Source of the DNA: Strobilurus pachycystidiatus
Taxonomy: Eukaryota > Basidiomycota > Agaricomycetes > Agaricales > Physalacriaceae
Direction of reading: 5' to 3'
Assembly: GCA_019915135.1 (NCBI GenBank)
Contig: JAHLMK010000001.1
Span: forward strand, 3,906,001 to 3,970,000
DNA: 64,000 bases
Program-made: the position numbers and the translations under genes
Shown: piece after piece, positions 47,391 to 57,860 of the stretch
Numbering within the stretch: the first letter of the stretch is position 1
Layout: every line of letters begins with the position of its first letter
The notes under the pieces: generated by a model
The model's input: only the letters and a program-made list of their open reading frames with translations
What the model was told of the DNA's origin: nothing
Databases searched by the model: none

Positions 47391-47998
47391 CACCGGGGGC
47401 AATAGGTACCGCACCAATTTTCTAATGCGTTAAACGCACCAGATTTTCATCTACGGCTTTATCACATGCATCCCGGGTCGGATGACCCGGACCAAATATT
47501 TTTCGATGTCTATAAGCTTTTGAAAGTGTACGGAGGAGAACTGACCCGGACCAAATATTTTTCGATGTCTATAAGCTTTTGAAAGTGTACGGAGGAGAAC
47601 TGAGTCCCAGAAACACTTCAGTTTAAAAGTAAATGATACTTTTTATCAATATATTGATCAGTTTAGATTTATATAGTATAAACAATGGCATTTTCTCAAC
47701 ATTTCGACTGAACCATGGATCGGCAGGCAGTCTTTTGTCAATTCTGGCTTGTTTTGAGCTGATAAAAGTATATAAAACTCCTTCAATTCTGAACACATTA
47801 TATACCTCTACATTTCCATGTACACTGTATCTTATACATCAGGCTGAAAGACCGATAAAAATGCTAAACTTTGTGGATTGAGACCGTGAGAAACAAAGTC
47901 CGGTCCGATGATCCGGGCCAGTCCGAAACAACAGGTCGATGAAACTCTGGTGCGTTTAACGCACCAGAGCCGTGGTGCGGCACGGTTTGCCCCCGGTG
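47391..47998. mobile_element. 608-bp MITE with long TIRs and TAA target duplication
   Basis: Inverted terminal repeats of about 55 bp (CACCGGGGGCAA... at both ends, including GCGTTAAACGCACCAGA) bound non-coding, AT-rich DNA. TAA flanks both sides (47388-47390 and 47999-48001). A 3-bp TWA duplication is typical of PIF/Harbinger-type non-autonomous elements. No transposase is present. It contains a 59-bp tandem duplication at 47483-47600. Confidence 0.75.
47483..47600. repeat. 59-bp tandem duplication
   Basis: Two identical 59-bp units (47483-47541 and 47542-47600), each starting TGACCCGGACCAAATATT, lie inside the MITE. Confidence 0.9.
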
Positions 47999-48001
47999 TA
48001 A

Positions 48002-48530
48002 CTGGTTGTAGGGCCGGGTCCAGCAATATGCGATCCTCATCTCGTGTACTCACCTCACTCGCATAACTTTCACACTTGTTTAGTTTCACAGCCCGTTTCC
48101 TTACCATCTGTAGTCTACAAAAGGCTCGTAGTTTTTGTTGTATTAGCGTGCTTTTCCCCCCATCCTACCTTGTCTGATCTCACGCGGAAATTGTGATTGT
48201 CCTCACGAACACATTTCATTGTGTCGATCAACACTGGCTTTACCGACAGAATCAAAAACTTCGCTCTATGGCAGGCCAACAACTTGACAAACTGGCAAGA
48301 GGATTGCGAGATCGCTATCTGGGATGCGGTCCGTTTGTTCCTCTTGGCACTAAGTAGCGTACATAGCTGCCCACCAAATTGCCGAGTTTTCATTACAGAA
48401 CATCCTCTTGAGGTGAATGTGCAGAAGGGCAGTAAGTCGGATGAGAGCGCCAATTTTTGCGGCTGTGTCGGAGATGGCCTGAAGGATTGTCGAGCCGCTC
48501 AACATCACCATGCCCATAGGTATATCCACA
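48002..48530. other. Spacer between the MITE and the tRNase Z relic
   Basis: No gene recognised; short open frames only, with a CA/TC-rich low-complexity stretch near 48500-48620. Confidence 0.4.
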
Positions 48531-50540
48531 CTAGATCGCGACATCACCATACCCCATCCTCAACACCATCTCATCCTCCTCCTTCACATCATCCTCATCC
48601 TCCGTATCCTTCAAGCTCTTAACGACAGCCGCCAAATAATACCTCAACTTCCACATATTCCCAATTGTCAAGTTCGCGTGGTCAAACGCATGCACCACCG
48701 CTGAGTCGGTGTCCCCAAAGGACGGCAGCTTGGGATACCGCGCAGAAAAGTGGTTGAGCAGGATGTTCTGGGCATTCATCCTAGGGCAAAAAGAATGAGT
48801 ATGAAGGACAATAGCCCAATGTGAAAAGTACAACATACCGTTTCCCGATAGCAACAGCCTGCCCGTGCGTACTATGCGCCTTCTGTGCCGCCAGATCCGC
48901 TTGGTCGTCCGCCATCGTCGCTTCGTGGATCAACAACGTACACCCCTGCCCCGCATACACCAACGGATCCGCAGGCGTGGTATCCGCCGAGAATCTACAT
49001 TCAAATTCTGATCAGCTAGTGAGACGGCGCCCACAAAGTATGACAACATACACGATACTCCACCCATCCACGCTCTTGATATCAAGCCCATAGCACGGCG
49101 TCCGATGGCGCACATCCACCGTCCGAACAGCCTTGAAGTTCATCGCACCACATAGCTTCTCCGCGTTCGCTTTGGACCTTTTCGCATAACCAATCAACCA
49201 ACCATGCATCCCCAGGAAGGCACCTGCACCTACAATGTGATATCCGTCCACGGCTCCTGCCCAGCCAACCGCCACCGTCCATAATCCGGGTACGTTGTGG
49301 GATTCTTCCAATGGAGCGCCTCGCTCATGATCTGGATCACCCCGTTGCCGCTCGGATCGTCCAGCCCCATGTTCTGCACATCCGAGAGCTCGCGGAGGTA
49401 CAGGTGTACAGGTCGTATCGCGATGAGATAGAGCGGGGCCGTAGGCGGTGGTTCGAGCTACATGAAGATGACCATTTAGAAGTGAGTATGGGAAAAGGAA
49501 AGGAAACGGTACCGTGCGTCTCATACGCAGTATCTGCGCGATACCCATATGATGATCCTCGTGGATATGACTCGCGAAAATACATCGTGTGTTGCGCAGG
49601 ACGTCCCACACATTATTCGGCTGAGACCTATCCACACCATACATCCGCACGAGCTGTCCCCACGTCCCCTCCCCAGCGTCCAAGAACAAGTTCCCATAGT
49701 TCGGCACGAGGATAAAGGTCGACGAAACTACAAGCCAATTAGCCAACGAACATTGCAAGTCGCGAGAGTAAAGTTCACATACCATTCCGATACTTGCTAG
49801 GCACAGCACTGCTCGTGCCCAACGGCACAACCCCAACATCCGCACCAGCACCACTGAATTCCGCGACATCCATATGCTTCCGGACCTCCTCCCTCGCCTC
49901 CTCATACGCCATAACCGTATGCGGCGGCAACTCCAGCTCCACCTTCTTCTCCGCCGCCGGATGGAACGCATCCAGATCCCGAATCGCACCCTCCTGCACA
50001 AGCCCCGTCGCCCAATCGTCGTACTATTCGTCATCAGCTCAGCCTTAGCCGGGATCCCATGGACAACTCTAAAGTCCCTCTCCGGCTTGAGCGAATACTT
50101 CGGAACGGCAAAGATCTGCGCGTCGAGGCTCTGCAACCGGAGCTGCTGGAAGGCTGCACTGGTGAAGGTAACGGGATCGGGACAGTGGGCGCGCGACGCG
50201 ATGACGTGGTGGCACTCGTCGTGGAACGTGTTCATGAACGCGACGTAGCGCGGATCCTCGAGGACGCCTGGACCGCACGTATGGAAGATGCACCGCACGT
50301 TGTTCTCGGGCGAAGGCGTGTTCTGGAACTTGAAGTAAAACGGCGTGTCCTTGAACGACGCGACGAGAGCGGAGATGTGCGCGACGGAAGGGACCTCGAG
50401 GATGATGATGACGCTCGGAGGGTCCGCCTCGCCGATGATTTCGTCCGAGCGGACGGTGCGCTCGAACATCTTTCCGTCCTCCGTGAGGTCGTTCCTCAGC
50501 TTCCCGTGGGGAACCAAGGTCGGCAAGCACATATTGGTGT
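48531..50540 (-). pseudogene. tRNase Z (long-form ELAC2/TRZ1 type), C-terminal two thirds
   Basis: Minus-strand, multi-exon copy of the nuclear/mitochondrial tRNA 3'-end endonuclease. In order: HGKLRNDLTEDGKMFE, IIILEVPSVAHISALV, HTCGPGVLEDPRYVAF, FDAx-type region FHPAAEKKVELELPP, VPLGTSSAVPSKYRN, LDAGEGTWGQL, the metal-binding SHIHEDHHMG (HxHxDHH), GLDDPSGNGV, VRHRTPCYGLDIK, SADTTPADPL (usually SGDT), CTLLIHEATMADDQADL, NILLNHFSARYPKL, and the end MGYGDVAI. The N-terminal third is missing: at about 50510-50540 the sequence changes into ATG11-derived coiled coil. A 10-bp deletion near 50010, relative to the copy at 36940, shifts the frame. Most of the catalytic core is otherwise intact. Confidence 0.8.
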
Positions 50541-51930
50541 TCGCAGCGGGTGGAGCCAAGCTTGGCTTGAGTTGTGGTGAGTTCCGACTGGGTTGACTCC
50601 AGCTCTGTCCGCATAGACTCAAGGTCATGATGCGGCGACTCCAGCTTGTGCATCTCCCCCCCTCTCATCCCGGCCCCTCCTCCCCTCCTCCCCCAACGTC
50701 AGATTCTCCTCCTCTACTCTCCGCAGCTCACGCAGACACTTTCCCACAGCCCTCTCCCACGCCCGTTCCACACCCCCCAAGTCCATCTTCACAAGGACCC
50801 GCTCCATTCCCTTCCTCGTCTCCCCTCCCCCTCCAACATCCACATGAACTCTCCAATGTCCTTCCTCTCCATCCCCTCCACCTCCACCTTTCCACCCCCA
50901 ACGATACCTCCACAATCAGCACCCCCTCCCCCTCCTTCTGCCACCCTCAACCCCCGAACATCAAACGGTGAGTATTCCCCAACCTCACCCTCAAACACCC
51001 CCGCCTCTTCCTCTCCCCCGCGCAAACACCTCCCCCACGCCCCCAGCCCTCTCCCTTACCCGCACCTCCGAGCGTAGTCCCATACGCCAACGGCATCGCG
51101 TGCAGTCGATGCAAGTGCCGGAACCCCGCGATGGGCGGGGCAGTTAGAGTCGCCAGCAGAAGCGTGATGGCGCGTGAGTCAGTGCAGCGTAGCCGTGTCC
51201 TCGCTGCCGCCGCCGACCTGCACGGCCGCCTCCACCGCGCGCACCCGCTCCCCGACCTCGGTCCACCGTGCTCGGAGGTCCGCCGGCGACTCATCCCGCA
51301 CCTGTTCCATCTTTTTTGGAGAGACAGAGTCTCCCAGTGTGTTTGACCTCACAATGAATAGGACCTTGGCACCCGGACACATGCTAGGTCCCCTCGTACG
51401 CCCGCGACGAGCACAGCCTGCCAATCGAGCTCGCGGTCGACTTGGAGTCCTCGACGGCTTGAGCGCGGAGAGCGTGGAGATACACGAGGAGAGGAGCGCC
51501 GTGAGCGCGTAGAGTTCTCGTTCTTTAGCGAGCGCGAGGTCGCACTGAGAATTAGCGAGGCTGGATTGGGGATTAGCGAGCGCGTTGACGAAGGCGTGGT
51601 CGGGCTCGGGCTCGTCCATGACCAGCCGCTCCTTGCGAAACACGTACATCCACCCTCCGAGTCCTGCGACGCGTCCGTCCACGCGCGTCCTGTAGCTGGC
51701 GTATGCCACGAGGATGGGAGGATAGGATGGGTGTGAGGGGATTGTGTGGGGTTGGTTGAGTCAATACAAGATAGCAAACTTCAATAGGAAGAAGGCGTAA
51801 GTGTAGAGAATAAGAAGTAGCTATAGTGAGGATGGATGGGATTGGGGTGATGGATGGGCGTAGAGGACATACAACTCACCGCCCGTCCCAGTCCACCTTG
51901 ACGCTGTGCCCGTCCTACGCGCGGCAGATA
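50541..51930 (-). pseudogene. ATG11-derived coiled-coil gene, copy E
   Basis: Exon 1 near 51930-51880 reads LTICRA-stop-DGHSVKVDWDGR to a GTGAG donor. Then come YRTRVDGRVAGLGGWMYVF, RKERLVMDEP, LAKERELYALTALLSS, NTLGDSVSPKKMEQV, DLRARWTEVGERVRAVE, GFRHLHRLHAMPLAYGTTL, GEVGEYSPFDVRGL, MERKDIGEFMWMLEG and a coiled coil ending MRTELESTQSELTTTQAKL. NTLGDSVSPKKM is the closest match here to the conserved LGDYVSxVKM region of ATG11. Stops in exon 1 and several frame changes make it a pseudogene. Its coiled coil runs directly into the tRNase Z relic. Confidence 0.7.
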
Positions 51931-52740
51931 GTTAGCCACATCTGAGTGTCGTGTGATCTTGTGTATCGCGGTGTCTGGTGTGTTCGCTGGGCGGAGTGTT
52001 ATGAGTTCGCCAGTGGTGTGTGTCGCACAAGGTGTTGTTGTATGGTTGAGTGCGCCGAGAATGTTGCGGCAATTCGATGCGCTGGAGAATAGTCAGTCGA
52101 ATGAGAATGGATCCAATCCCAATCCTGGGGCGGACGCACCACAGTTCTGTATTCCTCGTAATGCCAAGTGCGCGGTCAGACTAAGCCCAGCGTCAGTGCA
52201 GTCTCATGCTCCCAAGTCACTGAAGTAGTTACCAATACCAGATATTACAGCGTTCCAGCGTCAGCTGGCGGTGCGTAGGTCCCCAAACCGGCACCGTTCC
52301 TTCGTCTCTTGCGTGGGTGTGGCGTGATGTTCGCCAAATGAGAATAATCCCAGAACAGAAGACGTACCTGTCCCAGGGTGTATTCCTGTCCAACGTGGGC
52401 GCAAACATCCGGCAGTAGTGGTTTGGTCGCGTAAATGAGATATCGTACTTATATTGGCGACGAAAGAAGAGCTGAAAGTGATCGGCCCGAGACCCGACGC
52501 CTTCCATGCACTCGGAACCTGCCCTAAACGGGGCGCTCATTCTGCCATCATGACCTTGCAGACCTTTTGTTGGAAACGCGTTAGGCCCGTCTTCATCATG
52601 GATGTAGTCGGACCGCGCTTCGCGCACAGACGACAGACACAGGTGCGCCCGTCTCAAGGATTTTCCCATTCACAATTTGACTGATATCTTTCAGCGCTCT
52701 TACCCGGATCAACACCAGCTCTCAACACGTCGCATTCAAC
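51931..52740. other. Spacer of duplicated module
   Basis: Counterpart of 13950-14800. No gene recognised. The stretch 52440-52600 is strongly conserved with 14490-14640. Confidence 0.4.
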
Positions 52741-53350
52741 CGTCCACGATACACGTCGCACAACAGCACGCGCCAACACCCGGACGGGAAGGAGGTGGAA
52801 TGGGACGGCTGGGTGAGTTGCATCGATTCGCTCTCCCCGTTTCTCGACGACATCATTTTCCACACAACTCCCTACTACCTACATTTTATCCATCCTATTG
52901 GCCATCCATCCCTCAAACTTCTCCTATCCACCTGCCCAACCATACTCTTATTCTCGTACTGACGCAACCGGCCAGAAAATCCAACTCACCGCTTCTCTCC
53001 TCTCATCCCCAGATCGCTCGTGGCATACGCCAGCGACGAGACGCGAACGGAATGACCGCAGGAGGGAACGAGTGAATGTGGTACAAGGACCTGCTGGTCA
53101 TGATACCGCCCTCGCCAACGCCACTCCAGACTTGGATCCTCTCTCGCTAAAACTCGATCTCCGCGCTCAACGAACTCTTCTCTTCCATCCTCCCCACGCT
53201 CAACGCCGTCTGCGCGCTCAAGTCGAGCGTGAACTCCGAGTCGAACACCATGCACAGCTGGTAGGGGCGCGGCATCCACGACGTCGACACGTCTTCCTCG
53301 CTACCGTTGAGCGGGTCGGAGACGCTCCTCCGCCATGGGTCTGATGGGTT
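52740..53350 (+). pseudogene. ATG11-derived fragment, copy E'
   Basis: Counterpart of copy A'. It has a diverged exon 1 at about 52750-52815 ending in GGTGAGT, and a second part with VAYASDETRTE (about 53025, followed by a TGA) and RLRAQVERELRVEHHAQLVG at about 53209-53270, which parallels QVERELDRQ-LVAG of the family. Broken by stops. Confidence 0.5.
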
Positions 53351-54045
53351 CTCGTGCACAGACCCGCTGCGCACCCCGTCCTAAGCCAGTCAAACAGAAA
53401 TCAATACTGCCAACATGATAGTCCTCGTCTTCGCTAGGCCGCGCCAACAGTTCCGCCTCATTGCACGCCGTGGTCGAGACGGCGTTCTTCGCCTCGCATT
53501 TGCCTCCTCTTCCGGGACGAGGACGAGTACGTAGTCGAGGCTGTTGGCGCGGAGTCCTGTTCGCAGGATGTGGTTGCCTATTCAGAGGACAATATCTCCT
53601 GTAGCGTTACCACACAACCTGCCTCCCGCTTCTCAACGAATCCGTCCCTCCCAAGCTCGTCCCCTCCTCACACACAACCTCCTCCCCTTCTTCCATCCCA
53701 CACACATCCTCTTCATCCATTCATCCCTCCGCCCTTTATCGAGGATGAGCCAGACCAGCATGCGATCGAGGTTCTACTCGGTTGGCGAGGCTGCGGTGGC
53801 AACCCCTGCTACTTTGACAACGACCGCCTTGAACATCCGGCGTGCCGACTCCTGCTCCATACTACACCGTCCCCGAGCGACTCGATCTCGGATTGGCTCA
53901 GAGCACGCACATCTTCTTCCGCGCAGAGACAGAACTCAACAGCGACGGCGCGGGAAGCTGGAGTGTTGGCATGGGGAGTGGGGACTCGGATATGAGATGG
54001 GGGGGGGGGGGGGGGGGGAGGGGTGTCAGGTGAAGGTGAAGGTCT
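53351..54045 (+). pseudogene. Unknown conserved sequence, second copy
   Basis: Duplicate of 15361-15983. It has LLFRDEDEYV, SCSQDVVAYSEDNISC, FIEDEPDQHAIEVLLGWRG, then TPSPSDSISDWLRARTSSS. A run of 20 G at 53999-54018 follows the last frame. Family not recognised. Confidence 0.4.
53999..54018. repeat. Poly-G run
   Basis: Twenty consecutive G on the plus strand. It may form a G-quadruplex and is a likely site of length error in sequencing. Confidence 0.9.
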
Positions 54046-54239
54046 GCAAGGGTGATTTCAAGGTTGCCGGGACGCTCTACGGGCTACACGGGGAAAGGGT
54101 ACAATCATGTCACTTCCTAGCTCGGGTTGAGTACGTTGCTTCCCTCGGTATCCGATTCATACTCACTTCCCTTCCGGCAGCATATAAACCTTTATAATCA
54201 ACAATCTCACGAGAACGCTCTTCCTGCACCCCATCGCTT

Positions 54240-54527
54240 TTGTTCGGGATGGCTACCGCCGCCCTGGCACCGTCATCATCTCGGACTTCGCTGCCCTCGC
54301 TTCGGTCTGAATTCGGTATCATGCGCCAGTCGTGCCACCGCATCCGTGATCAGAGCGTCGATGCCGAGTTCAGAAACGCGTTAGTCGCGCTGATGCTCTG
54401 GTGTGTGTGGGAGCTAGAGGCGGAAGACGGCCGATACGACGCATTCAATGAAATGCGATGGCAGTTACGACTGAGAGATCTACTAGTGTACTTATTACTC
54501 GAGTCATGTATAATATTCTTGGTTTGA
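54240..54527 (+). CDS. Unknown protein, conserved C-terminal exon, second copy
   Basis: Duplicate of 16212-16463. The frame keeps RDQSVDAEFRNALVALMLWC and VWELEAEDGRYDAFNEMRW. It runs about 11 codons further because the first copy's TAA is disrupted by a small indel. Function unknown. Confidence 0.4.
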   Translation: MFGMATAALAPSSSRTSLPSLRSEFGIMRQSCHRIRDQSVDAEFRNALVALMLWCVWELEAEDGRYDAFNEMRWQLRLRDLLVYLLLESCIIFLV

Positions 54528-54817
54528 TTCCTGTATCATACATTAGATAGTTTCTACCAATGACACGCGTACGTAGTATGCGGCAGAATGTATCCTCTGC
54601 GCAATGCAAGCATTGGGATCTGGGTATTGATCATTCGGATCAAAGGGCTCTGCCAGCTACCTTCACGGTTGACGGTCGATCTCAGCGACATCTTCTCCAC
54701 TTCTCAATTATCATCCGGGGCTTCACGAATGCACTAGCGTGAACTAGTCCACGTCCGACACCTTTGACCTGACCAGACGAAATACCGGTCCAAAGACCAC
54801 GTTCGCCCTCACCACCG

Positions 54818-54953
54818 TCTCTTCCGCCCGTCATCGTCACCATTTTACAACTTCGACGCCGGCGAGAATGCGGGACTCACCAGCGGAAGACCATGGGCGT
54901 CTTTTTGACGGATATCGCGAAGCTGGCGGACTGCCTATGTACCTGGTGAGTCG
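54818..54953 (+). pseudogene. tRNase Z N-terminal relic, second copy
   Basis: Duplicate of the relic at 16797-16935. NFDAGENAGLTSG (compare FNAGE motif) is followed in another frame by GVFLTDIAKLADCL and a GTGAGT donor. Inactive. Confidence 0.5.
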
Positions 54954-55527
54954 TTGTGCTCGTCGTGGCTGAGTGCGCACTGACGACGAGCAGGAGGTAT
55001 AGCGCGTCAATGCACGCAACTGCGAACGTTTCTCGGGGACACATATGAGCTGGCGCATAGAAGCTGAAGGCTCCCCAGCCCCTTCCAATATGCTGAGGAT
55101 GATGAGGACGACCGTGACGACAACCCGACCATCAAGACTCATAACCCAGCGTCCTCTAGCAAAGGATGACGAGAAAACCGTCCTCTCGCAAGAACCCCGA
55201 CAGGCCTCCGACTCCTTCCTGATAACAAATGGAATATTGGAAGTCGACTGGATGGATGATTCACGAAAAGTTGGTATGTTGTTATATCTGCTGGGTACCT
55301 TTACCCTCTAACGAACATGTATAGTCGACTTGGAGACCCATTCACGCCGTCCCAAATGGTTCCGTCTTCCCTCTATCGCTGCATCATTCCATACTGATCA
55401 TCATCCTCAGAGATATGAAGTCGAATTCCTCGCCGGACGAGGCAATTCATTTCCTCTTCACTGGGCGCGGTATCATCTTCCGGATCAAGAGGCGTTTCAA
55501 GCACTCATGCTCTCGTACTAACGCACC

Positions 55528-57095
55528 ATGGCATACCCCGCAAAATCCCCTCACAGGCCTAGGCTCACACCCATCTTCTCCTCGCACGCGCACAGGGTAT
55601 ATGTGCTCGATCAGGAGCGGCTGGTCATCGACGAGCCTGCAAGACCCCGCCGTCGTCAACGCTGCCACAGACCCGCTAATCCTCAGCCCGACCCCATCCT
55701 CGCCAAAGCTCGGCAGCTCTTCGCACTCTCCGCGCTCCGCTCCTCGATCCTCTCCCACTCTCCACTCTCCGCCCCCAAAGCCGTCTGGGACCCTCTGCAC
55801 GTTGAAGTCGAGCGCGAGCTCGAACGGCAGGTCACGCTCGTCGCAGGCATACGGGGAGATCTAGCTTGTGTCCGGGGTGTAAGAGTCCTGTTCAATGGTA
55901 AATGTAGGACGTTGGCAGACTTTGTCTGCGACAAAAAGAGATGGAACAAATGCGGGATGGGTGTCTCCGCGCGTCGGCAGACTTACGCGCACGGTGCAGT
56001 GAGGTCGGGGAGCGGGTGCGCGTTGTGGAAGCGGGCGTGCAGGTCGGCGTCGTCAGCGCGGCAGCGCCGACGCTGCATTGAGTCATGCTCGGCTCGGCGC
56101 CATCCCGCCGTTGATGGGGAATCAATCGCTCCGCCCGCCGCGGGGTTCAGACACTTGCACAGGCTGCAAGCAATGCCGCTGGAGGGGATCGTGAGAAGGA
56201 GAGGGGCCTGGGAGAGGGCGGCGGGGAAGCTGAGTGAGGGTGGGGGAAGTGCGAGGAGGAGGAGGAATGAGGAGTGGATGAGCTGAGGAGGGAGGAGGAG
56301 GAGAATCGGGCGTGGAGGGAGGAGCCGGAGGGAAGCCGGAGTTGACGCGTCATGAACGTGAGTCTACGCGGACGGAGCTGCAGTCGACTTGATTGGAACT
56401 CGCTACAACCCTACAACCCGCGACGGATTTTCCGTTGCTCAAATCAACCTCGCATCCACCCAATCTGTCGCCCAGAGCTGGCAAACGCACAACACACTAT
56501 CCGCGACATCTACGATCACCTCGCCGAGGCAGATGGGGATCGGGCGGTGTTACAAAATTGGAGGTGGAGAAGGGAAGAGCAGTGAAGAAGGAGAAGGATG
56601 CGCTAGCAAGGGATATACAGGGCTGCAGGCCGAGATCGATACGCAGATTACAGACACGGACGCGCGGCTCCAACGGAGGACAGATATTCAAGTCGAGAGA
56701 GACGCTGCCCGAGGACAATTAAGAACTACTGGACGACGCCAGGTGGGACGCGGTCGGCTCGAGCCGTTGTTGGTTCCCGTCATTCGAGTAGTGTCCCAAC
56801 CAGGACAGCATCATCAGGTAAGAGCTTTTCTCTTCCTATATTTCGGAATAGTCTAAAGCCATCTAAAGGTCTTTCTCTCTCCGGTATCGGACAAGCGCTC
56901 TTGTTCCTTCCGACGCTGAGTATCGTAGGTCATCATTCCAGAGTACTAGGACGGAGCTCGCACGTGTTGAGCAGGAACCTGCAATTCGCACTCCAATCGA
57001 CACAGGGCGAACTGCAGTCAACACAGCGCGACGCGTTGTGGATTACTCTGGGCGCGCTGATGCATTGGTGGAAGAGGGCTGATACGACTGATTGA
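55528..57095 (+). pseudogene. ATG11-derived coiled-coil gene, copy F
   Basis: The long frame 55528-56286 is the most continuous ATG11-like stretch here: RVYVLDQERLVIDEPARP, AKARQLFALSALRSSIL, KAVWDPLHVEVERELER, QVTLVAGIRGDLACVRGVRV and RTLADFVCDKKRWNKCG (compare family RTLGDYVSxVKM). It then drifts out of frame before GFRHLHRLQAMP and GIVRRRGAWE. The coiled coil (56500-57050) is shorter than in copy B: DHLAEADGDRAV, RDAARGQLR, and ELQSTQRDALWITLGALM at the end. Frame changes and a missing exon 1 indicate a pseudogene. Confidence 0.65.
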
Positions 57096-57386
57096 TTGAA
57101 TGGAGACGGGGCCCGGGAAGCTACGAGGCCTACGACTCGAGAGGTTCATTATCATATATTTATCATACATAGCCTTGGACTCTTTCTTATGTACTAGATA
57201 GTTTCTAGTACTACCAATGACTGTCTCACATTGCAAGCTGCAAGGGTCATCGGGCCAATGCCAGCGAGAGTGCTGAGACCAAGGGTATCTATTCCACGGA
57301 TGTCGGATCGACGGGTGCCGGCGTCGTGGCACTGACGACGAGCTAGGACTTTCGCGAAGGGTGTGGCCTGCCGCATTACATAGCGC

Positions 57387-57490
57387 GGGGCAGAGGTGTA
57401 CGTTGTTGATCCATGGAGCAACGACGGCGGGCGACCGAGCGGATTCGGCGGCGCGGAGTCGTTCATGCGTTTGAACGCGATCTTGACGGT
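57387..57490 (+). pseudogene. tRNase Z C-terminal relic, second copy
   Basis: Duplicate of the relic at 19300-19450 with further decay (the GQGCTLLIHG stretch is shifted in frame). It lies 370 bp upstream of NLR4, the same distance as for NLR2. Confidence 0.5.
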
Positions 57491-57860
57491 TGGGGAATCG
57501 GGGTGTGTGGCAGTTGGGGTCCTCTTTGTCGGCTGTTGTTCAAAGAGGGAGACGGAAGGTAAGTATGATGAGCATGAATATATGGGAATGGTGTTGCTGA
57601 CTAGCTCGAGTCCTTCAGTCACGGCGTACTTGCATGAATCCCCGGCACATTTCAAGAATTGGCAACCTCATCCTTCCGGCCCTTCGAAGGCAGCCGAGGT
57701 TTATTTTGGAGAGCGCATCGAGGTGGTACTGTATTGAAATCCGAGTAAGTCAAAGAGGACCAAACGAATCACATCCTCATTGACATGTGTCTCGTTCCCA
57801 CGCATTGCCTTTATCTCGCAACCACGTCCATCGCTCCCCAGCAAATCGCTCCCAGCCGCA

